NCBI GenBank assembly: GCA_038277395.1 | Contig: CM076190.1 | Coordinates: 188,172,001 to 188,236,000, forward strand | Direction of reading: 5' to 3' | From: Dryocosmus kuriphilus | Taxonomy: Eukaryota > Arthropoda > Insecta > Hymenoptera > Cynipidae | Length of the DNA: 64,000 nt | In this document: positions 23,382 through 35,012 of the stretch, one piece after another | Numbering within the stretch: the stretch's first letter is position 1 | Layout: every line of letters starts with the position of its first letter | Program-made: the position numbers and the translations under genes | Notes under the pieces: model-generated | What the model saw: the letters and a program-made list of their open reading frames with translations, nothing else | Told to the model about the DNA's origin: nothing | Database searches by the model: none

Positions 23382-23565
23382 TGTTACGGGAATAGAATCC
23401 CGTTAGATCTTGGGATGGGCATGGCCTATATATTGTAGAGCGCGAGGCACGCTCATCAGTTCTAATCTTCCATTAATCGTGTACATATCTTAATAAAGAC
23501 GCGCACAAATTAAGATTGACTTGTGCTAATAAAAAATATTATTAAAGTACTTTTTACGCGTAACA
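23382..23565 (+). repeat. LTR of a Gypsy-type retrotransposon (184 bp)
   Basis: Begins TGTTACG and ends CGTAACA, a 7-bp terminal inverted repeat. It contains a TATATATT box near 23429 and an AATAAA signal near 23492. The bases just after it (TTGGCGATCCTGCC, from 23568) sit where a primer binding site belongs. No second LTR was found. Confidence 0.65.
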
Positions 23566-23914
23566 AGTTGGCGATCCTGCCAGGATCAACTTTTTCGAAT
23601 TCTTAAATTCTACGGAACTATAAAGAAAAGGATATCTCATAAAAGTTGAATCATCGTAACGAATCCTGGAAATAAGAGAATTTCTACGGAAGTTCACAAG
23701 ATTAAGAAACTCCGGACCTACCCACGGGTGACCCGTTAACCGAGAAAAGTAAGAGAACCAGAGTTAGAACTAGCGGTGAATTGAGTAGCCGCTATACAAC
23801 GTAAAACTTCCGTTCTTCCGAAACTCGCAAATTCGAATGAGGCCCGCAATCAGGCGGAAGAGGCAACGGCCTACTTACGAAGAATCAACGCAGCATAGCA
23901 ACGAGGCAACATCA
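23566..23914 (+). mobile_element. 5' leader fragment of the same LTR element
   Basis: Non-AT-rich sequence continuing from the primer binding site, probably the untranslated leader and the start of gag. It is cut off at about 23915, where the fold-back element begins. No domain can be identified. Confidence 0.45.
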
Positions 23915-26900
23915 TTCACTGTAGCTGCTATGTTTTCTCTGTTATAAAAATTTAGGGCTCATTTAGAGCTCTAACTTAAAAAAAAAAAAATTCAATTTTT
24001 CCCTTTATTTTTAAAAATAAGAGCTCGTTCTGTCAGCTTTACGTAAACTTGGCAGAACCACTACCGGAATCACTTTAGTTGCTAAGTTGTCTCTGTTACC
24101 AAAATTTAGGGCTCATTTAGGGCTCAAACTTTGAAAAAAAAAATTAAATTTTTCTCTTTATTTTAAAAAATAAGAGCTGGTTCTGTCAGCTTTACGTAAA
24201 CATGGCAGAACCACTACCAGTTGCTAAGATGTCTCTGTTACCGAAATTTAGGGCCCATTTAGGGCTCTAACTCTGAAAAAAAAATTCAATTTTTCTCGGT
24301 CTTTTTAAAAATAAGGGCTGTTTCTGTCAGTCTTACGTAAACTTGGCAGAACCACTACCAGCATCACTGTAGTTGTTAATTTGTCTCTGTTACCAAAATC
24401 TAGGGCTGATGTAGGGCTCTAGCTTAAAAAAAAATTCAATTTTTCCCTTTATTTTTAAAAATAAGGGCTGGTTCTGTCAGCTTTACGTAAACTTGGCAGA
24501 ACCACTACCAGAATCACATTAGTTGCTAAGTTGTCTCTGTTACCAAAATTTAGGGCTGATTTAGGGCTCTAACTTTTTAAAAAAAATTCAATTCTTCTCT
24601 TTATTTTTAAAAATAAGGCTGGTTCTGTGAGCTTTACGTAAACTTGGCAGAACCACTACCAGAATCAATGGATTTGCTAAGTTGTATCTTTTACCAAAGT
24701 TTAGGGCCCATATAGTGCTCTAACTTTTAAAAAAATTTCAATTTTCCCCTTTATTTTTAAAAATAAGGACTGGTTCTGTCAGCTTTACGTAAGCTTGGCA
24801 GAAACACAACCAGAATCACTGTAGTTGTTAATTTGTCTCTGTTACCAAAATTTAGGGCTGATTTAGGGCTCTAACTTAAAAAAAAAAAATTCAATTTTTC
24901 TCTGTATTTTTAAAAATAAGGGCTGGTTCTGTCAGCTTTACGTAAACTTGGCAAAACCACTACCAGAATCACATTAGTTGCTAAGTTGTCTCTGTTACCA
25001 AAATTTAGGGCTGATTTAGGGCTCTAACTTAAAAAAAATTCAATTGTTCCCTTTATTTTTAAAAATAAGGCTGGTTCTGTGAGCTTTACGTAAACTTGGC
25101 TTAACCACTACCAGAATCAATGGAGTTGCTAAGTTGTATCTGTTACCAAAGTTTAGGGCTCACTTAGAGCTCTAACTTTTAAAAAAAAATTTCGATTTTT
25201 CCCTTTATTTTTAAAAATAGGGGCTGGTTCTGTCAGCTTTACGTAAACTTGGCAGAACCACTACCAGAACCACTATAGTTGCTAAGTTGTCTCTGTTACC
25301 AAAATTTAGGGCTAATTAGGGCTGCTAGTCACAAATTTTAGGCTACGCAATTTTTTTTAAATAACAGCGGTCTGACTTCGTATGTAGCTAGCACCGCCAC
25401 CCTCACAAATTCAAGCTATTTTACAAAATCAAGTTGGGACCTATGCCATAATTTAGGACCTATTTAGGGTTAATTAGAGCCGCAAGTATCAAATTTTGGG
25501 CTTCGCAATTTTATTCAAAATCAACCTCCTTAAAAAAAATTCTATTTTTCACCAACTTAATTTCGCCATATTTTTGGGCTCCTCAAAAATACCAACTCTG
25601 ATTTTTGGGCTCCAACCCTTAACAAAAAAAACCACCCCGTCTCAATAGCACAAATATGACGGGCAATCCAGATCATATCCAGACATATCAATTTTTAAAA
25701 GAGTAAAAATATTTTCATAAAAATTTGGATTTTTAATGATATGTAGCGTATTCATTACTTAGTTACAGTTTTAGAATTTTAAATAATATCTTAAATAATA
25801 TATATTTGTCAGTGTTCATAGACTCAATTTTTAGGTAATTGTTTATAGAATCGCAGTTACAGATCAGTGTAGTTGTCCAATTCTTTTTTTGCATGGTGCA
25901 AGAAGTCGGAAGCTCCAGCAAAAATGTTGGCAAGATTCAGTCATCTAATTTGTAGGAAAGCAAAAATAAAATTCCAAAGAGTGTATATTTTAAATTTTAA
26001 TAATTGGAAGAGAAAGTTTGATCAATGGATGTTTCTACGTGCAAAGGAATATGACTTTCCAAATGTTTAAGCATAAATAGCTTCAAAGATTTTTCCTTAA
26101 ATCTGCGAGTTGCGGAAAAACTGATTACGCAATTCCATTCGACGCAAAATTTACATAGAGTCGATGTATTGGATTGTCTTTTTCGCCGCCCATTTGTTAT
26201 TTAGAATAAATAGATTCTATTTCTACTCTCTGCTAGCCCAAGAGTGTTGTGTATGAAAAAATTCTTTATAACTTTGTTAACTGTTTAAATATACGCATCT
26301 TCTTCTTTCTAGTTCTCGTATCGCAATACCATTCTAACAATAAGTCATAACAATTATAGTACAAAATAATTTTTTTCTACAACACACTGCTACACTGAAT
26401 CATTTTTTTTCAATAATTTTTTTATAACATTTAACTAAATTTTCAAATAAAATTTGTTTGTTCCTTATATCTATCCTCATTATTTCTGTCTATAACGTCT
26501 TTAATTAAGTAACTTGTTCAAACATAAAGATTCATACTATTAATTCGACAATATTTTTCAGATGCATGTGTTTATATCTTGTTGATCACAAAAACAAATT
26601 AGAAAATCGGTTCTCTTGCACTTCTTAAAAATTTTACGCTGAGCATTTTTAAAATAAAATATCTCGAAATCCATGCAGAAAGTTAAGGATTGGAGCCCAA
26701 AAATCAGAATTGGTATTTTCCAGAAGCCCAAAAATAAAGGAATCTATTGACATTGCAAAATTCTGAAAAAGATTATTTTTTGGCAAAGTCTTATCTTCGT
26801 GGTAGGGGCGAGGTGTTTTTTTGTACTAAAGGTTGGTGCCCCAAAGTCAGAGTTAGTATCTTTTAGGAGCCCAAAAAAAGCCCAAAAATATGGCGGAATT

Positions 26901-28310
26901 AAATTGGTGGAAAATCGAATTTTTTTAAGGCGGCTGATTTAATAAAAAATTGCGAAGCCCAAAATTTGGTATCCGCGGCCCTAATTAGCCCTAAATAAGT
27001 GCTCAGTTATTGCATAGGTCCTAACTCAATTTTTCAAAATGGCGGTGCCAGCTTCAGAGACGTGAATATGACTCCACTGACACCGAAATGAGAGGTAACG
27101 ACGATTCAACAAAATTAATTCTAAAATTAAAGAGCTGTAAATTTTAATTTTTCCAGTGCCTTAACTGTACCCTAAATTTTATCAACAAAGACAACTTACC
27201 AACTACAGTGATTCTGGTAGCGGTTCTGCCAAGTTTACGTAAAGCTGACAGAACCAGCCCTTATTTTTAAAAATAAAGGGAAAAATTGAAATTTTTTTTC
27301 AAAGTTAGAGCCCTAGATGAGCCCTAAATTTTGGTAACAGAGACAAATTAGCAACTACAGTGATTCTGGTAGTGGTTCTGCCAAGGTTACGTATAGCTGA
27401 CAGAACCAGCCCTTATTTTTAAAAATAAAGCGAAAAATTGAAATTTTTTTTTTAAAGTTAGAGCTCTAAATGAGCCCTAAATTTTGGTAACAGAGACAAC
27501 TTAGCAACTACAGTGATTCTGGTAGTGGTTTTGCCAAGTTTACGTAAAGCTGACAGAACCAGCCCTTATTTTTAAAAATAAACGGAAAAATTTAAATTTT
27601 TTTTTAAAAGTTAGAGTTCTAAATGAGCCCTAAATTTTGGTAACAGAAACAACTTAGCAACTACAGTGATTCTGGTAGTGGTTCTGCCAAGTTTACTTAA
27701 AGCTGACAGAACCGGCCCTTATTTTTAAAAATAAACGGAAAAATTCAAATTTTTTTTTAAAAGTTAGAGTTCTAAATGAGCCCTAAATTTTGGTAACAGA
27801 GACAACTTAGCAACTACAGTGATTCTGGTAGTGGTTTTGCCAAGTTTACGTAAAGCTGACAGAACCAGCCCTTATTTTTAAAAATAAACGGAAAAATTCA
27901 AATTTTTTTTTAAAAGTTAGAGTTCTAAATGAGCCCTAAATTTTGGTAACAGAAACAACTTAGCAACTACAGTGATTCTGGTAGTGGTTCTGCCAAGTTT
28001 ACTTAAAGCTGACAGAACCGGCCCTTATTTTTAAAAATAAAGGGAAAAATTCAAATTTTTTTTAAAAGTTAGAGGTCTAAATGAGCACTAAATTTTGTTA
28101 ACAGAGACAACTTAGCAACTACAGTGTTTCTGGTAGTGGTTCTGCCAAGTTTACGTAAAGCTGACAGAAGCAGCGTTTTTTTTTTTTATAAAAATAAGGA
28201 GCCCTAAATTCGGCATTGGGTATTAAATTAGCCCTAAATGAGCCCTTAATTTTGCCCTAAGAGTGATTATGATTCTCAAACATTGTTCTGCCAACTTTAC
28301 GTACCTTCGA
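23915..28310. mobile_element. Large fold-back element: 1.6-1.7-kb inverted arms of about 150-bp tandem units
   Basis: The left arm (23915-25650) and right arm (26690-28310) are inverted copies. Each arm is mostly a tandem array; the landmark TGTCAGCTTTACGTAAACTT recurs at 24031, 24184, 24325, 24475, 24626, 24777, 24930, 25079 and 25231. Its complement occurs at 27243, 27395, 27548, 27701, 27854, 28007 and 28159. Inner arm parts (25321-25650, 26690-27160) share TTTTGGGCTTCGCAATTTT and ATTTTTGGGCTCC words. The spacer (25650-26690) contains no recognisable transposase. This architecture is that of Drosophila Foldback/Galileo elements. Confidence 0.85.
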
Positions 28311-29062
28311 ATTTTCTCGACGAGGGTAGTACCTATTATAGGTTTTGCGCTCAACGACTGCGATAACGAACTCGGGCTAAAGTTTTTTCTCATATCTCTT
28401 GATTTTATAAATTTCTTTATAGGAACTCTCGTTTTAGTATAATTATTTTTATAATCAATAAAAATTAATTTTTGAAAAATGCGTGTAAATAAGACAAAGT
28501 CATCCATCAGCGATTTCAGATTTGCCTCGCTGCCTGTCATCTGCGGTAAATCACAAGATCATGTCCGTACGCAATAATGGATATAGGAAACCATACGGGT
28601 TTAGTCACATGTTTTCAGTAGGGAAGCTTAATCTGCAACTTGTGTCCGGCTCAGAGCGTGTTTTTATGCCTATGTTTGCAGTTGAATGGTACGTGATACT
28701 TAGGAAATTAGAACACTTTAATGACTGTCTGTTAATTTCCGCACGTTAACTTCCAAAATAATGACAAATTTGACTTAAAAATTTGGGAGAAGGTAGCGCT
28801 TATGCTGACGGACGTTAATAGCCTGTGATTGATCTGCATAATTAAACAAAGTTTAATTACGCTAAAATCCGTGAAATCATTATACTTTTGGAGGTTAGGT
28901 GCTTTTCTACAGCTTTATTCCGGAAAGACGGAATATTTGGTATCGAAAATTGAGGAGAAACAAAAGAACATAAAAACTGATGTAAATGAACTACCCTTTA
29001 TTGTTGATAACCAAAATTCTTTTTCAAAATTTAATTGCGAACTGTGTAAATTAACGTACCAT
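28311..29062. other. Intergenic between two inverted-repeat elements
   Basis: No gene recognised. Frames at 28522-28749 and 28829-29113 have no known domain. Confidence 0.35.
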
Positions 29063-29269
29063 CCCGCCGGCAGGAATCGTTGTAGCAACGTTGTCGCAAC
29101 CGTAACTTTCTAACTTTCCGACGAACAAGCACAACCGGAATAATCGTTGTGGCAACGTTGTTGCAACCGGTAAAATGTCCGCTTATGTTGATCGCCAATC
29201 GTTGCCCTAACGTTGTTTCGATTGGTTGCCAGTACGTTGTCTCAACGTTGGCGCACCGTCGGTATTATA

Positions 29270-29310
<41 letters not shown>

Positions 29311-29679
29311 GTATTACATATATAAGTCTAGTTTTATAGCTTGTTTTTACTTTCCAATAAAAGTATTTGAAAAGTATTTTATTCTGTAATTGTTGTTGGC
29401 ATATTAATAATGCAACGTTGAGGCAACGCTGCAGAACCGTCGTATAACCGTTTGTAGATTCCCATCGCGCTCGATGCTCCCGACGGTGCGCCAACGTTGA
29501 GACAACGCACTGGCAACCAATCGAAACAACGTTAGGACAACGATTGGCGATCAACATAAGCGGACATTTTACCGGTTGCAACAACGTTGCCACAACGATT
29601 ATTCCGGTTGTGCCTGTTCGTCGGAAAGTTAGAAAGTGACGATTATGACAACGTTGCTACAACGATTCCTGCCGGCGGG
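29063..29679. mobile_element. Long-TIR element (about 195-bp arms) rich in CAACGTTG motifs
   Basis: CCCGCCGGCAGGAATCGTTG at 29063 is matched by its complement ending at 29679. The arms (29063-29262 and about 29488-29679) are almost identical and carry at least five AACGTT-centred words each. The spacer of about 225 bp has a (TA)n run (29273-29306). No transposase. The nearly identical arms suggest recent origin or gene conversion. No target duplication is evident. Confidence 0.88.
29273..29306. repeat. (TA)n microsatellite
   Basis: About 16 TA units in the loop of the long-TIR element. Confidence 0.95.
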
Positions 29680-29739
29680 GCAAGGCGTCATCCTAACCTC
29701 CAAAAAGGAAGTGATGAAAATACTGATGAAATAGTAAAG

Positions 29740-31085
29740 ACATTTTTTAAAAAATCGATTTTCAGTCAAACAGTTGAAATTTCAACAAAAAATCGATTTT
29801 CAGTCAAACAGTTGAATTTTCAACGAAAAAAAGATGAACTACCAGCCAAAAATAGTTTAATTATTATCAGTCAAAAGAAGCGAAATTTCGAAAAAAAAAA
29901 TAGTTGAATTTCAAACTTTCCAACGAAAAACGTAACAATTAAAATTTCTACCACAATATTTGAATTTTTAATTTAAGTAAACTAAATTTTCATCAAGAAA
30001 AGTGAGTTTTTAATAAAAAATAGTTATATTTTAAAAAAAAATTAGTTTTTAACGAAATACTTTAATTTTGAACTAATAAGACATATTTTTACAAAAATAG
30101 TTGAATTTGCAACTTGAAAAAATGAATGCTTAAACAAAAACGTATAGTTGACCTGAACTAAACAAAGATTATTTTTTACCAAAAATAGATGAATTATCAA
30201 CACAAAAAAGAAATTTTCAATAAAACAGTTGAACTTCCATCCAAGAAAAGAGTTTTCAACAAAAAGTTTATTTGCAGCCAAGCAGTTGAATTTTCAACCA
30301 GAAAAAGATGAACTATCATCCAAAAATAGTTTTCATTATTATCAATCAAAGAAAGCGAAATTTCAAAAAAATAGATGATTTTCAACTTTCCAACGAAGTA
30401 CGTAACAGTTGAAATTTCTACCACAATATTTGTATTTTTAATTTTTAAGAAAAGAATTGAATTTTCAACTAAAAAAAAGACAATTCTTAAACAAAAGCGT
30501 TATAGTTAACCTGAAGTAAAAAATCTTATTTTTAACTAAAAAATATGTGAATTATCTCAACACAAAAAAGAAATTTTTGATAAAACAGTTGAATTTCTAT
30601 CCAAGAAAGGAGTTTTCTACCAAATATTTATTTTCAGCCAAACAGTTGGACTTCCTTCCAAGAAAGTTGAATTTTCAACCACAAAAAGATGAATTAGCAA
30701 CCAAAAATAGTTAAATTAATATCAATAGAAAAAACGAATTTTCAGCCAAATAGTTGAATTTCCAACTTTTCAAGCAAAGGTGTAACAGTTGAAATTTCGA
30801 CCAAAATATTTTAATTTTTAATTTAAAAAATTACTTTTTAACAACAAAAAAAAAAGACTTTTGAATGAAGTAGTTTAATTTTTAACTAAAACAGACCGAT
30901 TTTTAACAAAATAGTTGAATTTTTAATTTAAAAAGGTTAATTTTCAAACAAAAACGTTATAGTTAACTTGTACAAAAACAAAATTATTTTTTAACAAACA
31001 ATAGTTGAATTTATTATTATCAAGCCAAAACAGAGATTTTCAATAAAACAGTTGAAGTTTCACCCTAGAGGAAATATCAACAAAA
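29740..31085. repeat. Degenerate AT-rich tandem repeat of TTGAATTTTCAAC words
   Basis: Words such as CAGTTGAATTTTCAACC, AAAAAGATGAA and AAAAATAGTT recur every 15-20 bases. A longer period is also visible: the ordered block from CAGTTGAATTTTCAAC to GTAACAGTTGAAATTTC recurs starting near 29805, 30280 and 30665. No coding capacity. Confidence 0.75.
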
Positions 31086-31249
31086 AATTGATTTCCAATA
31101 CGCATACCTTTTTTACATGAATATAGATTTATTGTAAACCAAATTTCATCGGAAACATGCACAAATTTCCGTGGAGTAATTTTAAAAATTATCGAACTTA
31201 CGACTTCGGTATAGTACAGGAATTTTTTAAAAAGAAGTTTATAAATTTT

Positions 31250-32531
31250 TACATTTTCATCTCAATGAGAAGGTATTAGTTTTTTGTGAAAAATTGCTTT
31301 CACGGATTTCATCAAATCTCCACGTTCTGAGAAACCCTGAGTGAGAAAAAACGATTTTTACGACGGTGTCTGTCTGTTGTCGTTGTCGTCGGCGTCTGTT
31401 ACTGCGATAAATTTTGAAAGAATCATCAGATTGGATTGCGCTTTCGCACACTTCTTCAGAGTCCAAACAGAAAGGACGAGTTCGTTAACCAGCGGTTTTT
31501 GACCAGTAGTTATGGTTTTATCCATCAAAAACGGTATTTCACAAAATCAAAAAATCAATTTTCCGGCTAAACTATGCGAGATACAAAAAAAAAAACAGTA
31601 GAGAGTAAAATTGTTCATTTCAAAAAAATCTACAAATTTTATTTATTTGAACCATTTTTTGATAAAATGCCCGGTTTTCGTTTTAATCGAGAAAGCATTA
31701 TTAAAAATAAAAAACTGTGTTTTGTTGCCAAAATATTCAAGATGCGAAAAAAATTATAATAAACAAAGTTGTTTAACTCGAAAAGATCTACAAATTTTGT
31801 ATTAACTACTTTTTGATAAAATGCACGGCTTTTGTTTTAATCGAGAAAACGTTATTAAAAATAAAAAATTCAAATTTCCCACCAAACTATGCAAGATACG
31901 AAAAAATGATAAAGAATAAGGTTGTTCACCTCAAAAAGATCTACAAATTTGTTATCTATCATTTTTTTGAGCGCAGACGCGTAGTTTCTGAGTTATTCGT
32001 GAAATATGTTATGAAATATAAAGGAAACCACTTTTTAGCAAAACTATGCAAGATATGAGAAAATCTTAACAAGCAGAATTGTTCACCTTGGAAAGAGCTA
32101 CAAAATTTATTTATAAGACTCATCGTTTTACTTTTAAGAATCGAAATCCTGCATTGTGAAAATTTGGAAAATCGCCAAAAAAAACTTTACCAATCTCCAA
32201 TGTGTTTAAAAAAAATGTAATTGTCGAGCGCGAAGCGCGAGTTTCATGATGAGAATGTATTCCTTAAGGTCGATAGACCCTTAAGTAAAATAATTTCTTT
32301 TGTAATTTTTAATAAAAAATTCAAATTTAATAGTCTCATTAAAAGTAGGTGTTTCGAAATTTTAAGACCCACGAAACGAATACCAAGCAGGATGTGCATG
32401 GACCAAAAACATCCGAGCGCGAAGCGCGAGGCTAAAATATATCGGAGCGCGAAGCGCGACGATCGCCAGAACGCGCGCCCCGGACGCGCTCATACTTCGC
32501 GCGATGAGAATGTGCCCGCGAAGCGGGCAGA
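31250..32531 (+). mobile_element. GC-block family copy (full length, Helentron-like)
   Basis: Starts ACATTTTCATCTCAATGAG, then GTCGTTGTCGTCGG (31380-31395), ATCCATCAAAAACGG and core units with CTACAAATTTTGT. GAGCGCGAAGCGCGA blocks lie at 32225, 32414 and 32444. It ends CGCGATGAGAATGTGCCCGC-GAAGCGGGCAGATTTTT. The subterminal GATGAGAATGT is the complement of the 5' ACATTCTCATC motif and is followed by a 6-bp-stem GCCCGC/GCGGGC hairpin. No protein is encoded. Confidence 0.87.
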
Positions 32532-33986
32532 TTTTTAAAATTAATAGACAGCCCTAAATAAAACCATATAATATTTAATAAGCAGTTAGTATTTTTCCAC
32601 TATCGAAATGGTAAATATTTCGACTAATTTTTAATGGTTCACTTTTCTCTAATGATTGTATTATATTTCGCATGAAAAAAGAGGTCTCCGAAAAGATTAT
32701 TTTTCATTAAAAAATTTTGAAATTCAAAAATAGTTTTTATAAAAATTTGTTTTTCTACTGAACTTTTTTTCATATCGCTTCTTAACAAATTTTTAAGAAT
32801 AATACGATTTTAATTAATGATAGCTTATTTTCTCGAAAAAAAATAATTCTCCACAACTTCACCTGATATAATTTTTAAAAATAAATTTTTTAATGCCTCA
32901 AAATTATTAAAAAAACAAGTTTCAAACGAAAAGTTTTATAAACAGATAACTAATTCATAATAAGTTATTTATTATTAAACATTGATCAAGAGGTTCAAGT
33001 TGTAGAAAAAAACATTTTCGCGAAGAAATATGTTATCATTAAATCGTATCATTTTCAAATATTTCGTAAAAAACAATAATAAAAAATGAACGGTCGGCAA
33101 CAAAATTTTTTAAATTTACAATTCTTTTCATAGAAAATAATCTTTAGGGGAGTGTTCCCGAGTGGTGGCGAAATTCGAGAAAAAAACTGAAAGCTAAAAA
33201 GCGAGCAAAATTACTTTTTTCAATAAAAAAATCATAACTTACACAATTTTCAATATTTTAAGCTGCAATTGTAGCCAGTTACTCTCAAAATATAACTTTT
33301 TTAGAAAACAATTAGTTATTTGTGATACTTTTCAAAAAAGGTATTTGTTTCGCAGATCGAAATGAGGAAAATTCGGAAAAATGAGTAAAACATATTTTAC
33401 AGGATTCGTCGATTTATTATTCATATAAAATACGCAATAATTTGCTGGGGTCTATCAGACCCCAAAGCGCCCTCTAAGGGTCAAGGCTTAAATTGACATT
33501 AGGTCACAGAAATTGATTATTTAAATGATTTTCAATCATGATATTTTTCCAGTATACAAAAATTATATTAATCTTTATTTTATTTTTATAAAACTAGGTG
33601 CAGAGTTGATGCAGCCAACAAGGCCACCTGGAGGAAGCAATAGGAAACTATTTAAAATAGCTAAAGAAAAAAAAATGAGGATAATAATAGTAATAATGAA
33701 AAAACTTCATAAAATTTATATTAATGGTCCACAATCAAATCATTCCAACCCATTTGAACATTTCGGGTTGATGGAACGAGTCACCCTAGAGACTGACCAA
33801 CAAATTAGACATACCGTACCTGTTCACACAACTTTACATTTTAAGGACTAAATTCACTTCGAATTCAGAAGCTCTTAATTTTTAGAGAATTGAATCTTTT
33901 AATTATACAAAATCTAAAATATTTATATTTAAAGATTTTAAACTTTGAAGGGGACGAAGATACTGTAACGTTCCCAACAAAAAAAA
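32532..33986. other. AT-rich intergenic
   Basis: No certain gene. A GGGGTCT..AGACCCC mini-palindrome lies at 33447-33463. A frame at 33525-33851 contains QPTRPPGGSN after an AG acceptor-like site (33595); a faint resemblance to the RPPGG motif of Jupiter/HN1 proteins is not enough to call a gene. Confidence 0.3.
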
Positions 33987-35007
33987 TCTGCCCGCTTCGC
34001 GGGCACATTCTCATCGCGCGCTTCGCGTGAAGTATGAGCGCGCCTAGGGCGCGCGTCTGTTGGCACTCGCGCTACGCACTCGGTGTTTATGGATCGTATA
34101 AACCTTTAAATTAAAAATTCCAAAAGGAACTATTTTACTTAAGGCTCTCTATCGCCCTTAAGGAATACATTCTCATCATGACACTCGCGCTTCGCGCTCG
34201 ATAATTACATTACTTTTTAAAACACATTGTAGATTGGTAAAGTTTTTTGGTGATTTTCCAAATTTTCACAATACAGGATTTCGATTCTTAAAAGTAAAAA
34301 GATGAGTCTTATAAATAAATTTTCCAGCTTCTTCCAAGGTGAACAATTCTGCTTGCTAATATTTTCTCATATCTTGCATAGTTTTGCTGAAAAGTGGTTT
34401 TCTTTATATTTCATAACATATTTCACGAATAACTCAAAAACTACGCGTCTGCTCAGAAAAATGATAGAGAGCAAATTTGTAGATCTTTTTGAGGTGAATA
34501 ATTTTGTTTATTATCATTTTTTTGTATCTTGAATATTTTGGCGGGAAACCAGAGTTTTTTTAGCTTTAATAGCGTTTTCTTGATTGAAACAAAAACCGTT
34601 CATTTTATCAAAAAACGGTTAAGACAAAATTTATAGATTTTTTTGAGATGAACAATTTTACTTTGCTACATTTTTTTTGTATCTCTCATAGTTTAGCCGG
34701 AAAATGGATTTTTTGATTTTGTGAAAACCGTTTTTGATGGATAAAACCATAACTGTTGGTCAAAAACCGCTGGTTAACGAACTCGTCCTTTCATTTGACC
34801 CCTTACAGAAGTGTACCAAAGCGCACTCCAATCCGATTAGTCCTTCGAAAGTTATCGCAACCACAGACGACGACAACGACGACGACAACAGACACCGTCG
34901 TAAAAACCGTTTTTTCTGACTCAGGGGGTCTCAAAACGTGGAGATTTCATGAAATCCGCGAAAGTCAAATTTTACATAAATCTAATACCTTCTCTGATGA
35001 GAATGTA
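33987..35007 (-). mobile_element. GC-block family copy, first of a head-to-tail pair
   Basis: Plus-strand order is as in the 11959-13212 copy: TCTGCCCGCTTCGCGGGCAC, GC blocks, the CTTAAGG..CCTTAAGG region, fewer core units (one deleted), GTTTTTGATGGATAAAACC, (GAC)n at 34869-34885, and terminal CTCTGATGAGAATGTA. It is separated by only AAAAA from the next copy. Confidence 0.85.
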
Positions 35008-35012
35008 AAAAA

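Noticed and set aside
23915..25320. CRISPR-like regular repeats
   Set aside because: Units of about 150 bp are contiguous with no unique spacers and sit in a eukaryotic fold-back element.
29207..29593. 128-codon minus-strand frame
   Set aside because: Lies across the palindromic element and its (TA)n loop; a by-product of the inverted repeat.
33525..33851. Exon of a Jupiter/HN1-like gene (RPPGG motif)
   Set aside because: Only a five- to ten-residue resemblance; no other conserved motif follows and no partner exon was seen.
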